64,000 nt of DNA from Paraglaciecola arctica (GCF_018861065.1 NZ_JAHKQO010000045.1:186001-250000); one strand, 5' to 3'; shown: positions 1 through 8,985, counted from the first letter of the stretch. Translations and numbers: made by a program. Notes: generated by a model not told the origin, from the letters alone.

Positions 1-118
1 ATCAGCACTCTCCTAAATTAAATTCTCGTTTTTAGTAATAAAATGTTGCTTCTATAGACTAAGTATTGCGAATTCTGCATATTTACAACGACAAAAAATT
101 AAAATCAGGGAATTAAGC

Positions 119-1000
119 ATGCTAAAAATAAAAGATATATCAAAAACTTACGACAACGGCGTAAAAGCACTTAACAATGTTAATTTGAACATCCCTAAGG
201 GTATGTTTGGACTACTAGGTCCAAATGGAGCGGGTAAATCCAGTTTGATGCGTACCATAGCCACCTTGCAGCAAGCGGATACTGGCAGTATCCAGTTCGA
301 TAACATAGATGTGCTCACCCAACCCAATGAATTGCGACAGCGACTCGGGTATTTACCACAAGACTTTGGTGTTTACCCGCGTATAAGTGCCTATGAGTTA
401 TTGGATCATTTAGCTATTTTGAAAGGCATTGCCAATAAAGGCGAACGCAAAGAAGCGGTAGATGGTTTGTTAGCACACACTAATTTATTTCAGCACCGTA
501 AAAAAGCAGTGAGTGGGTTTTCTGGCGGAATGCGCCAACGTTTCGGTATCGCTCAAGCTTTGTTAGGGGACCCAGATCTGCTAATAGTAGATGAACCTAC
601 TGCAGGACTCGATCCTGAAGAGCGCAATCGCTTTCATAACCTGTTAGTCACCTTAGGTGAAGAAAAAGTCATTATATTATCCACTCATATAGTGGATGAC
701 GTATCAGAGCTGTGCCCCAATATGGCGGTGCTAGGCAATGGTCAAATTTTACTTCAAGGCAACCCTTTAGATGTGACGGCTGATTTAAATGGACAAATTT
801 GGCGTAAGACAGTATCTATAGAAGAGGCAGTCATTTTAGAAAATACCTTACCAGTTATATCCAAACGTTTATTCGCTGGACGCACAGTATTACATGTACT
901 GGCACCTGACGCCCCAGAAGGGTTCGAAACTGCTCCAGCGACTTTAGAAGATGTGTATTTTTCTACCTTACACAATTCTCGTTCGACTCAAGCTGCCTAA
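119..1000 (+). CDS. ABC transporter ATP-binding protein
   Basis: This 293-residue protein is a cytoplasmic ABC ATPase expected to power the membrane protein encoded 12 bp downstream. It shows a Walker A motif (GPNGAGKS, residues 34-41), Q-loop Gln81, the signature SGGMRQ (135-140), Walker B LLIVDE (154-159) and switch His190. The region after about residue 215 is a family-variable C-terminus. The ATG is preceded by an AGGGA ribosome site. Its pairing with an ABC-2-type permease suggests one export or membrane-remodelling complex. The substrate cannot be deduced from sequence. Confidence 0.93.
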   Translation: MLKIKDISKTYDNGVKALNNVNLNIPKGMFGLLGPNGAGKSSLMRTIATLQQADTGSIQFDNIDVLTQPNELRQRLGYLPQDFGVYPRISAYELLDHLAILKGIANKGERKEAVDGLLAHTNLFQHRKKAVSGFSGGMRQRFGIAQALLGDPDLLIVDEPTAGLDPEERNRFHNLLVTLGEEKVIILSTHIVDDVSELCPNMAVLGNGQILLQGNPLDVTADLNGQIWRKTVSIEEAVILENTLPVISKRLFAGRTVLHVLAPDAPEGFETAPATLEDVYFSTLHNSRSTQAA

Positions 1001-1012
1001 GGAAACACTCAT

Positions 1013-4000
1013 ATGTTTACTAAAATGTTAGGGTTTGAATGGCGCTACTTTACTCGCCAACCTTCTTTTATCGTGACCTGTTTGGTCTTCTTTTTATTGC
1101 CTTTCTTAGCCATCACAATTGACCAAGTGCAAATTGGATCTGGTGGAAATGTCTTGTTTAACAGCCCTTTTGCTGTGACTCAGATTATGCTGATTTTGAG
1201 TATTTTCTCGATGTTTATGGTGGTCAACTTTGTAGCCAATACCGCCACTCGAAATCAAACGTCGATGATGGCAGAAATTATCTTAACTAAACCTATCAAA
1301 CCGCTACCCTATAATCTTGGACGATTTTTTGGTGCCTACCTTATTTGCCTAGTGGTATTTGCCATGGTTCCTTTGGGCAGTTTTATGGGTAGTTTGATGC
1401 CATGGGTAGATCAGGAACGAATCGGTCCGAATAGTTTAATGATGTATCTGACTCCTTTCATGATTTTTTCTGCTAGTACGCTTTTTGTGTTTGCCGCTGT
1501 CTTTTATGCCGCTGCGACTAAGTTTAAGAGCGTCATGGCAGTGTACATATGCGCAATGGGATTATTTATCTTATATGCGGTAGCAGGACAAGTATTTAAC
1601 GAACCTGAACAGCGCACTATCCGCGCTTTGCTAGACCCCTTTGGTTTACGGGCGTTCGGTGAATATTCACGCTATTGGACGTCTTTTGAAAAAAATTCAC
1701 TGGTTCCAGTCCTAGACGGCATGATTTTACAAAACAGGTTGTTATGGTTAGGCATAGGAACATTTATTTTATTGGTGGCTGGAGGGCTATTTAAACCCCT
1801 TAATTTAACTAGTTTTACATTTAAGAAAAAAGCCAAGAAAGAAAAAATTGATGTCATTCCTACAAGTAATAATATCACTATCAAGGCCTCCGCCAATAAA
1901 GGATTGGCGCAATTTATCACACGTACAAAATTTGAAATTCGCCAAGTATTTTTAAGCCCAGCGTTTGTAATATTACTGTTATTTTCAGCTTTTCAATTAA
2001 TAGCTAATTTTTTCCAAATTGACGGCATGTTTGGTACACCCAATTGGCCACTCACTCAGACGTTAGTGGAATTAATAATGGGTTCATTTTCTTTGATGAC
2101 CATCATTATTATCACCTATTACACCGCTGAAGTGGTTTGGCGTGAACGTACAGTCGGCATGGGCGATATCGTTGACAGTATGCCGGTTCACAACGCAACG
2201 TTTTGGCTGTCAAAATTATTGGCGGTTATGCTAGTGATTGTGAGCTTACATTTAGTCGGCATGTTCGCCGCTATCATCAATCAACTTCTATCAGGTTATG
2301 AAAACATAGAACTTGGCCAATACCTTATTAGCTTGCTATTTTTTGGGGCCTTGCCTTGGTGTTTGTTGACTATATTGGCGTTTTTTATTCAGGCATTAAG
2401 TCCGAATAAATATATCGGCATGTTGATTTTTGTTGGTTATTTCTTTGTGTCTTTAGCATTCAGTCAACTTGGAATTGAACACAATATGTTCAACTTCGCT
2501 GCAGGCCCAATGCTGCAATATTCGGATCTCAATGGCTACGGCTGGTTTATTCAATCTCATAGCTGGTTCATGTTGTATTGGAGTGCCTTAGCGATAGTGC
2601 TTGGAATTATCAGCTATGGAATGTGGCAACGCGGACCACAAACCTCTGTTAAACATCGATTGCGTTTACTTAGTTATCATTTAGGTAATACGGGTAAAAG
2701 TGCTGCGGTAATAGCACTAGTCATATTTTTGGCCAGTGGAGCCTACATTCACTACAACACTAAAGTCTTGAATCAATTCTATGGGCAGGATGAGCTTTTA
2801 AATCTCCAAGCGGATTACGAAAAAGAGTATGTTGAGTTTCGTGATGCGCCTATGCCTATAATTGTTAGCGTTGATGCTGCAGTGGATATATTCCCTGCCA
2901 AAAGACGTATCGAGGCTGAGGTTAAAATTGAAGTTGTCAATCGTACGTCGACTCCTATAAAACGATTTTTAGTGAATTTGCCCCGTTATTCCTCAGTCTC
3001 CAAAGTAGAAATACAAGGTGGTGAATTGGGCGATATCGATTCCAAATACAACCTAGCTTGGTTTGAATTTTCCGAACCTATGCAGCCTGATGAACAACGT
3101 AGTGGCGTACTTACCGTAATCCGCGAACACAAAGGGTTTAAAAATAGCAACGAAGACAGCACCTTGGTCAAAAACGGCACCTTTATTGATAACTTTAACT
3201 TGCTGCCCTCCTTTGGTTTTAACAGTTCATATCAGATTACTGATCAACACGAAAGACGTAAACGAGAGCTAGAACCTCTGCAGCGTGCCTATAAATTAGA
3301 AGACACTAGTCGCTATAACGAAAGTTTCTTTGGCAAAGGTGTAGAGTTCATTGACTTTAGTGCCACGCTCTCCACCAGCGAAGATCAATTTGCCATTGCT
3401 CCAGGTTATCTGCAAAAGGAATGGCAACAGGATGGACGAAACTATTATCGCTATGAAATGGATGCGCCTATGGTCAACTTTTTCAGCATTATGTCTTCTG
3501 AACTACACAGTAAAAAAGTACAGCATGCTGGAATTAACATTGAGGTATACCACCACCCAGATCATCATTGGAATGTTGACCGCATGATTGAAGCCAGTAG
3601 TGATTCACTCGATTACTTCCAAGCAGTGTTTAGCCCTTATCAACATAAACAGTTAAGGATTATCGAGTTCCCTGGTTACCGCAGTTTTGCACAAAGTTTT
3701 GCGAATACCGTGCCCTATTCTGAAAAAATAGGTTTTATCACTGACCTTCGCAATCCCGAAGACATTGATCCTGTTTATTATATTACTGCCCACGAAGTTG
3801 CGCACCAGTGGTGGGGGCATCAACTCAACGCTGCGAATGTGCAAGGAAGTGCAATACTGTCAGAAACGTTATCCCAATACAGTGCATTGATGGTAATGAA
3901 GAAAAAGTATGGCGAAACCCGTTTACGTAAATTCCTTACCTATGAATTAGACCGTTATTTACGAGGACGCAGTGCTGAGCGAATTGAAGAAATGCCACTA

Positions 4001-4570
4001 CTTCGGGCCGAAAACCAACAGTACATCCACTACCAGAAAGGCTCTATAGTCATGATGGCCTTGGAGAATAAACTGGGTGAAGAGCGTCTTAATTTAGCCT
4101 TAAGGGGATTGCTAAATGAATTTCAGTATCGTGAAGACTTATACCCTACAACTTTAGATTTAGTTAGGTACCTGAATGCAGATGCTAACGCTGACGAACA
4201 GGCTTACATTAAAGACTTGTTTGAGCAAATTACCATTTACGATTTACGTGCCAAAGAGGTGGTTAAAGAAGAACAAGAAGACGGAAAAGTTAAAGTGACT
4301 TTAACCGTGTCTGCACAACAATTTAGTGCCGATGGTAAGGGGCAAGAAACAGAACAACCCTTCGATAAAGAAGTAGAAATAGCCCTATTTAGTGAAGATC
4401 CAAATAATTTCGCTGCTGAAAACAAAGTTATTTATCAAGGACTTCACGCCATTAAAAGCGGCGAAACTGTGATTGAGTTAATAGTTGACGAAACGCCTAG
4501 CTTTGCTGGTATTGACCCCTTTGTGCGGTTTATCGACCGCGATACAGGTAACAATATCATCAAATTATAA
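1013..4570 (+). CDS. ABC-2 permease fused to M1 family metallopeptidase
   Basis: This is an 1185-residue two-part protein. The N-terminal half has many hydrophobic segments (about residues 15-270 and 310-585) like two ABC-2 permease units. A further membrane segment near residue 565-585 is followed by an extracytoplasmic region ending in a gluzincin peptidase of the M1 (aminopeptidase N) type. The zinc motif HEVAH starts at His927 and the third ligand is probably Glu952 in SETLSQYS. That gives 19 intervening residues rather than the classical 18. Fused proteins of this kind are known next to ABC ATPases, as here. The peptidase probably faces the periplasm. Substrate unknown. Confidence 0.9.
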   Translation: MFTKMLGFEWRYFTRQPSFIVTCLVFFLLPFLAITIDQVQIGSGGNVLFNSPFAVTQIMLILSIFSMFMVVNFVANTATRNQTSMMAEIILTKPIKPLPYNLGRFFGAYLICLVVFAMVPLGSFMGSLMPWVDQERIGPNSLMMYLTPFMIFSASTLFVFAAVFYAAATKFKSVMAVYICAMGLFILYAVAGQVFNEPEQRTIRALLDPFGLRAFGEYSRYWTSFEKNSLVPVLDGMILQNRLLWLGIGTFILLVAGGLFKPLNLTSFTFKKKAKKEKIDVIPTSNNITIKASANKGLAQFITRTKFEIRQVFLSPAFVILLLFSAFQLIANFFQIDGMFGTPNWPLTQTLVELIMGSFSLMTIIIITYYTAEVVWRERTVGMGDIVDSMPVHNATFWLSKLLAVMLVIVSLHLVGMFAAIINQLLSGYENIELGQYLISLLFFGALPWCLLTILAFFIQALSPNKYIGMLIFVGYFFVSLAFSQLGIEHNMFNFAAGPMLQYSDLNGYGWFIQSHSWFMLYWSALAIVLGIISYGMWQRGPQTSVKHRLRLLSYHLGNTGKSAAVIALVIFLASGAYIHYNTKVLNQFYGQDELLNLQADYEKEYVEFRDAPMPIIVSVDAAVDIFPAKRRIEAEVKIEVVNRTSTPIKRFLVNLPRYSSVSKVEIQGGELGDIDSKYNLAWFEFSEPMQPDEQRSGVLTVIREHKGFKNSNEDSTLVKNGTFIDNFNLLPSFGFNSSYQITDQHERRKRELEPLQRAYKLEDTSRYNESFFGKGVEFIDFSATLSTSEDQFAIAPGYLQKEWQQDGRNYYRYEMDAPMVNFFSIMSSELHSKKVQHAGINIEVYHHPDHHWNVDRMIEASSDSLDYFQAVFSPYQHKQLRIIEFPGYRSFAQSFANTVPYSEKIGFITDLRNPEDIDPVYYITAHEVAHQWWGHQLNAANVQGSAILSETLSQYSALMVMKKKYGETRLRKFLTYELDRYLRGRSAERIEEMPLLRAENQQYIHYQKGSIVMMALENKLGEERLNLALRGLLNEFQYREDLYPTTLDLVRYLNADANADEQAYIKDLFEQITIYDLRAKEVVKEEQEDGKVKVTLTVSAQQFSADGKGQETEQPFDKEVEIALFSEDPNNFAAENKVIYQGLHAIKSGETVIELIVDETPSFAGIDPFVRFIDRDTGNNIIKL

Positions 4571-4585
4571 CGATACTTTTAAGCC

Positions 4586-4613
4586 AAGCCCTCTTTATTG
4601 AGGGCTTTTTTTT
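4586..4613 (+). terminator. Intrinsic terminator of the ABC/M1 pair
   Basis: A perfect 8-bp stem AAGCCCTC / GAGGGCTT with loop TTTATT runs into eight T residues, 15 bp after the permease-peptidase stop codon. Confidence 0.9.
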
Positions 4614-4782
4614 GGAACCGAATTGATAACAACACCTGTTCTAACGCATATTTCCTGCTAACACTTGCTGTTGTTTTTGAGGTACACCACCGCTAGATAA
4701 ACAGATTTTTGTATCGATATTGTGACCCAAAGTGTCTGTTCTATATGATATCTTAGCTATCCGAAACCTTTTAGAGCACTTT

Positions 4783-6006
4783 ATGTCATCACCACTTTCT
4801 CATATTCGGGTTCTTGAGCTTAGTCGCGTTTTGGCGGGACCATGGGCCGGGCAAATGTTGGCTGACTTAGGTGCAGAAGTCATTAAAGTAGAAAAACCTC
4901 TTGAAGGTGATGATACCCGACATTGGGGTCCCCCTTTTCTAAAAAACCAACAAGGTGAGACTACCGCGGAATCAGCGTATTTTTTATCTGCTAATCGCGG
5001 CAAACGCTCTATCACAATCGATATTAGGCAGCCTCGAGGCCAAGAGATTATTCATCAATTAATTGCAAGTTGCGACGTGTTAATCGAAAACTTCAAAGTA
5101 GGCAGTTTAGAAAAATACCGCCTTGACTATGGCAGTTTGTCGGCGCTCAACCCAAAGTTGATATATTGCTCAATAACCGGATTTGGCCAAGATGGCCCCT
5201 ATGCTAAAAGAGCCGGGTACGACTTTTTATTACAGGGAATGGGCGGTTTGATGAGTGTAACAGGAGAAGCCGACCATTTGCCTGGTGGCGGCCCGCAAAA
5301 AGTCGGCGTGGCTTTAACCGATATTCTTACCGGCATGTATGCCACTACAGCCATCCAAGCTGCAATAATAGAGCGTGAAAAATCGGGATTAGGTCAACAT
5401 ATCGACTTGGCTTTACTTGACGTGCAAGTGGCTAGTTTAGCTAACCAAAGCATGAACTACTTAGTCAGCCAAAATACCCCCAAACGTATGGGTAATGCTC
5501 ACCCTAATATCGTACCCTACCAAACCTTTAAAACCCTCGATGGTTTTATTATTTTAACGATAGGCAACGATTCACAATTTGCGGATTTTTGCGAAGTGGC
5601 AAAGTGCCAAACTCTATTACGGGATACTCGATTTTCCAGCAATCAAGCAAGAGTACAGAACAGAGAAATTGTGGTTGAGCAATTGACGAAGATTCTAAAA
5701 GCAAAAACCAGTGAATTTTGGTTGCAGCAACTAGAAATGAAAGGGGTACCCTGTGGTCCGATCAATGACATTGCTGAAACTTTCGACAACCCACAAATAA
5801 AACACCGAAACATGGCCAATGAACTCAAACACCCAAAAAATGGCAAAGTACCAACAGTGTCGAATCCAATTAATTTTTCGCGCACCCCGATAGTTTACCA
5901 TCAAGCCCCTCCATGCTTAGGAGAGCATACTGAAGAGGTGTTGGCAGAAGTTTTAGGCTTTGACAAAGAGATAATTACGGCGCTACAACAAACAAAAATC
6001 ATTTAG
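4783..6006 (+). CDS. CaiB/BaiF family CoA-transferase (class III)
   Basis: This protein of about 407 residues belongs to the class III CoA-transferases, which move CoA between carboxylic acids through an aspartyl-CoA intermediate. The N-terminus (SHIRVLELSRVLAGPWAGQ) is the family hallmark. Asp180 in VALTDILTG is in the position expected for the catalytic aspartate. A further in-frame start exists upstream at 4732, but its extra 17 residues are not family-like, so the internal ATG at 4783 is preferred. The acyl substrate is not predictable. The gene stands alone, with a thioesterase downstream that could act on the same class of compounds. Confidence 0.88.
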   Translation: MSSPLSHIRVLELSRVLAGPWAGQMLADLGAEVIKVEKPLEGDDTRHWGPPFLKNQQGETTAESAYFLSANRGKRSITIDIRQPRGQEIIHQLIASCDVLIENFKVGSLEKYRLDYGSLSALNPKLIYCSITGFGQDGPYAKRAGYDFLLQGMGGLMSVTGEADHLPGGGPQKVGVALTDILTGMYATTAIQAAIIEREKSGLGQHIDLALLDVQVASLANQSMNYLVSQNTPKRMGNAHPNIVPYQTFKTLDGFIILTIGNDSQFADFCEVAKCQTLLRDTRFSSNQARVQNREIVVEQLTKILKAKTSEFWLQQLEMKGVPCGPINDIAETFDNPQIKHRNMANELKHPKNGKVPTVSNPINFSRTPIVYHQAPPCLGEHTEEVLAEVLGFDKEIITALQQTKII

Positions 6007-6130
6007 TCCCATTTGGGAACGCTAGATACCTCTATGGGTATGAATCTATCTTAGAATGAAGCGTTAATTCTAAGACCTGTAATTGGCGTTGTATAATGTT
6101 TTTCAGTTTTAAACATATTAAGGAAAAACC

Positions 6131-6547
6131 ATGCGTTTTTTATCTCGTCGACTAGTCATGCCCAATGATTTGAATTATGCCAATGCGTTATTTGGTGGGC
6201 GCGCTTTGGAATGGATTGATGAAGAGGCCGCCATTTATGCCATTTGTCAGTTAGAAACTAACTACCTAGTGACAAAACATATAGGTGAAATTAACTTTGA
6301 ATCCCCTGCTGCTCAAGGTGATGTAGTCGAGTTTGGACTAGAGACCAAAAGTGTCGGCAGAACTTCGATAACAGTATCTTGCTTAGTACGCAATAAAGCG
6401 ACTAAAAATACTATCTGTTTTGCCGATGACATAGTGTTTGTGCAAGTCGACCCCGAGACTAAAAGACCCGTCGCTCATGGGAAAACAATGGAACAGTTAG
6501 TAGCGCAAACAGAGCAAGAGATCAGTAGTTTAAATTTACAAGAATAA
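6131..6547 (+). CDS. Acyl-CoA thioesterase (hotdog fold)
   Basis: This 138-residue protein has the YciA/acyl-CoA thioester hydrolase layout of one hotdog domain. The segment FGGRALEWIDEEAA (about 22-35) forms the central hotdog helix with an acidic residue at the usual catalytic position. Length and the conserved SVGRTS stretch (about 76-81) fit the family. It would hydrolyse acyl-CoA to free acid and CoA in the cytoplasm. AGGAAAA before the ATG is a clear ribosome site. It is probably transcribed alone, because a 124-bp gap separates it from the CoA-transferase. Confidence 0.87.
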   Translation: MRFLSRRLVMPNDLNYANALFGGRALEWIDEEAAIYAICQLETNYLVTKHIGEINFESPAAQGDVVEFGLETKSVGRTSITVSCLVRNKATKNTICFADDIVFVQVDPETKRPVAHGKTMEQLVAQTEQEISSLNLQE

Positions 6548-6594
6548 GCCATATTTAAATATCCCTCTGGTCGTTTAGAACAACGATCAAAATC

Positions 6595-6610
6595 GGCCCC
6601 CAGCGGGGCC
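6595..6610 (+). terminator. GC-rich hairpin, possible terminator after the thioesterase gene
   Basis: A GGCCCC / GGGGCC stem with loop CAGC lies 47 bp after the thioesterase stop. No T run follows on the plus strand, so it is not a canonical intrinsic terminator. Reading on the minus strand it is followed by GATTTT. Its role is uncertain. Confidence 0.35.
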
Positions 6611-6726
6611 CCATTAGAAAAATTGTACCTTTCATCAAATATCAACTGTCAACATACTTTACAACTAAACAACATAAATTTAACACAAAAATCTCAAAGC
6701 ATTGAAAAATAAGCATATAACTTTTA

Positions 6727-6742
6727 TGGCGTATGTTTTGCT
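6727..6742 (+). promoter_or_regulatory. Sigma-54 (-24/-12) promoter candidate for the PEP-CTERM gene
   Basis: TGGCGTATGTTTTGCT matches the RpoN layout TGGC-N8-TTGC(W) with the correct 10-bp spacing between the GG and GC dinucleotides. Transcription would start near 6753, giving an untranslated leader of about 75 nt before the ATG at 6828. Dependence on RpoN and an enhancer-binding protein is inferred from this match. Confidence 0.6.
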
Positions 6743-6827
6743 TTGTGATTGGATTGAAATCATATTACAGCTCTCAGTTAAGTAGTCTTTGACTGTAATT
6801 CGCAATTAAAAAGCTAAAGGAAATACA

Positions 6828-7616
6828 ATGAAAAAATTAACAATTGCAGGGTTACTTTTGACGAGTATGTTGTCAGCTTCCGCATCTGCAGGACTTTTAT
6901 TTGATCAAGACGTCACTAATAACGTTATTTTCGGCAGTGGAAACCTCAATGGTGGTTTTACTATAGAACAAGCAAACGGCGTTGAGCTAGGCCTACGTGG
7001 AAAATTACGACACAATGCAGCAGGAAATGCTGAAAACACCTTTAATAGTAACGGAGACGGTACTTATAGTTTTGATGCTGGAGTTGCGCCAACACAAGCA
7101 GCCCCCACAGCAGTATGGAGTTTCGAATGGTCAATCAATTCTAACTTTGATGGGAATGGTGGAAATTTGGATGATTACACCTATATCTTAGGTCTTGACA
7201 CTGATCCAACTGCAGCAGTGTCTATGTTCGTATTCGACCCAATTAATGATGTTAACCCTGGTAGTGGTGTTGTGGCTTGGGATCATTCAATTGGTAACAA
7301 TAGCACTGGCAATGGAGCAGGGGTTGAATCAGCATCCAATGACAATGGCACTTATAGTGCACTCATTTCAGCAAATAATCTGGCACAAAATTCATGGAAA
7401 GCGCACTGGTTTTTTGGTCCTGGATTTGATCCGACTCTAGATGCAACTTACGATATTTCATTGTCTGCATTCGACGCTAATGGCGGACTAGCAGCAATGA
7501 CATCGATACAGATTATTGTTGGGGCTGGAGCAACTGAAGTACCAGAGCCAGAAACTATGGCATTATTACTAATTGGTTTACTAGGCTTAGCAGCACGTAA
7601 AAAACGTGTGCAGTAA
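6828..7616 (+). CDS. PEP-CTERM sorting domain protein
   Basis: A 262-residue secreted protein with an N-terminal signal peptide (about 1-21, ending SASA) and a textbook PEP-CTERM tail: VPEPET (238-243), a hydrophobic span (about 244-256) and the basic end RKKR (257-260). PEP-CTERM tails are recognised by exosortase (EpsH/XrtA), which processes the protein at the inner membrane for export with exopolysaccharide. The body is rich in Asn, Gly, Asp and Ser and poor in Lys, has no recognised enzymatic motif, and looks like a beta-rich surface or matrix protein. No exosortase lies in this window, so the processing enzyme must be elsewhere. A sigma-54-like promoter precedes the gene and a terminator follows it. 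Confidence 0.9.
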   Translation: MKKLTIAGLLLTSMLSASASAGLLFDQDVTNNVIFGSGNLNGGFTIEQANGVELGLRGKLRHNAAGNAENTFNSNGDGTYSFDAGVAPTQAAPTAVWSFEWSINSNFDGNGGNLDDYTYILGLDTDPTAAVSMFVFDPINDVNPGSGVVAWDHSIGNNSTGNGAGVESASNDNGTYSALISANNLAQNSWKAHWFFGPGFDPTLDATYDISLSAFDANGGLAAMTSIQIIVGAGATEVPEPETMALLLIGLLGLAARKKRVQ

Positions 7617-7641
7617 TAGTTTTTAAAACTTAACAATCTAT

Positions 7642-7667
7642 GAAAAAGCGCCATCTGGCGCTTTTTC
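7642..7667 (+). terminator. Intrinsic terminator of the PEP-CTERM gene
   Basis: A perfect 11-bp stem (GAAAAAGCGCC / GGCGCTTTTTC) with loop ATCT contains its own A and T tracts. It lies 25 bp after the stop codon and could work in both directions. Confidence 0.9.
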
Positions 7668-8008
7668 ATTAAAAAATTTATAGAACAATCGCCTATAAAA
7701 AATATTCACCCACTCAAATGTCACTAAATAGAGATGATAATCTAGATAGCAGCGCAGAATATTAGCAAGTAGGGCCTACCACTCGAAAATGGAAATATGC
7801 GTAAGGTAAGCTTAAGAGCTCTTCGAGGGTACCGGCCAACAATTGTGATTCACAGGCTCACCAAAACACTATCGCACAACTAAGAACTAAGAAAATATTG
7901 CAAACTAGTCTGTAGTTTTTACTCACGTTTAGTCAGAAGATGGACGCTTTTATTAGCACCAGTAACGCAAATAGCCCTTATTAGCTGCACGGTGTAAGTT
8001 TATCGCGC
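7668..8008. other. Long intergenic region upstream of the sigma-54-type promoter
   Basis: No convincing gene is visible. Short palindromes are present, including AAGAGCTCTT at 7814-7823. Because sigma-54 promoters need a distant activator site, this stretch is a plausible place for an enhancer of the PRC-barrel gene, but no known activator motif was recognised. Confidence 0.3.
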
Positions 8009-8024
8009 TGGCATACAGGTTGCA
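8009..8024 (+). promoter_or_regulatory. Sigma-54 (-24/-12) promoter candidate for the PRC-barrel gene
   Basis: TGGCATACAGGTTGCA agrees with the RpoN consensus TGGCAyr-N4-TTGCw at every fixed position and has the correct GG-GC spacing. The predicted start near 8035 leaves a leader of about 75 nt before the ATG at 8111. Confidence 0.68.
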
Positions 8025-8110
8025 GAATCCTTGATGTATTTGTTATTCCAATTTGAATCTACTTTCTCTGATACAAGAAAGTTTATTACAGATAACAAAA
8101 GGAGAAACCT

Positions 8111-8860
8111 ATGTTAGTAAGTTTGAAAGAATTAAAAGGTAGTCCAATTTCTGCGTTAGATGGCAATATTGGTGAAGTTGAAGATGTCTATTTTGATGAT
8201 AGAAATTGGATTATTCGATTTTTAGTGGTCGATACCAGCCCATGGATCCCACTCAGTCAACGTACTCTAATTAGTCCAATCGCGCTAAAAGAATATAATG
8301 ATGAAAATAGCTTACTCGAAGTTTATATTAGTAAACAGATGGTCAAAGACAGTCCCAAATTAGAAGAACATCAAACTGTTTCTCGTCAATTTGAAATAAG
8401 TTACTTCGACTACTTTGGATACGGTTATTATTGGTTAGGAGCAAATTCATGGGGGGATTATGCCTACCCTACAGCTTTAGCTAGCCAAGGAGCTCAGCTA
8501 TTAAATGCGGAGGTCGATCACAAATTGCAAACAACTAATCATTTGCGTTCTGCTGACGAAATAATTAGTTATGGGATTGAAGCCAAAGATGGCAAAAAGG
8601 GTCACGTCCAAGATATGGTTTGGGACACTTGTACTTGGTCGCTACGATACTTAGTGATAGATACCCGAGATTGGTTTCCAGGTGGTAAAAAAGTATTAGT
8701 TTCGCCAGATCAGCTCACTAACTTGAGCTGGGAAAATCAAGCAGTTAGTTGCAACATCAATCTAGAGCAAATTAGAAATTGCCCAGAATATCAACCTGAC
8801 AAACTTAATGAACGCCAATATTTAAAGTCGGTTCAAAACAAGTTGCAAGTTAACCACTAA
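8111..8860 (+). CDS. Protein with two PRC-barrel domains
   Basis: This 249-residue protein has no signal peptide. It contains two PRC-barrel-like repeats, about residues 1-75 and 145-215. Both carry the family pattern of a G-(E/H)-V-(E/Q)-D turn followed by (I/S)-(I/L)-R-(F/Y)-L-V-(V/I)-D-T. They are joined by an aromatic-rich segment (about 97-120, many Tyr, Phe and Trp, Gly spaced). PRC-barrel proteins of this two-domain type are poorly characterised; the fold occurs in photosynthetic reaction centre subunit H and in RimM. AAAGGAGAAA forms a strong ribosome site. The sigma-54-like promoter upstream suggests expression under a specific physiological signal. Confidence 0.85.
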   Translation: MLVSLKELKGSPISALDGNIGEVEDVYFDDRNWIIRFLVVDTSPWIPLSQRTLISPIALKEYNDENSLLEVYISKQMVKDSPKLEEHQTVSRQFEISYFDYFGYGYYWLGANSWGDYAYPTALASQGAQLLNAEVDHKLQTTNHLRSADEIISYGIEAKDGKKGHVQDMVWDTCTWSLRYLVIDTRDWFPGGKKVLVSPDQLTNLSWENQAVSCNINLEQIRNCPEYQPDKLNERQYLKSVQNKLQVNH

Positions 8861-8894
8861 AACCGATACATCGGTGAATTTGGCTACAACCAAG

Positions 8895-8923
8895 TGCCTT
8901 GCTCGTTTATTAAGAGTGAGGCA
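8895..8923. terminator. Hairpin between convergent genes
   Basis: A 10-bp stem with two G-T pairs (TGCCTTGCTC / GAGTGAGGCA, loop of 9) sits between the convergent PRC-barrel and DinB-like genes. It has no T run, so a bidirectional terminator role is only possible. Confidence 0.35.
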
Positions 8924-8985
8924 TTCACCTATTAAGTGGTATTCACACAGTTACATCACTTCACCGATATGTTTACCCTATGTCG

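Noticed and set aside
3351-3587. Open frame of 78 codons on the plus strand inside the ABC/M1 gene
   Set aside because: It lies wholly in another frame of a clearly coding region and has no family resemblance.
6541-6600. Short hairpins after the thioesterase gene, considered as a riboswitch or small RNA
   Set aside because: No conserved riboswitch core or promoter-terminator pair could be recognised.
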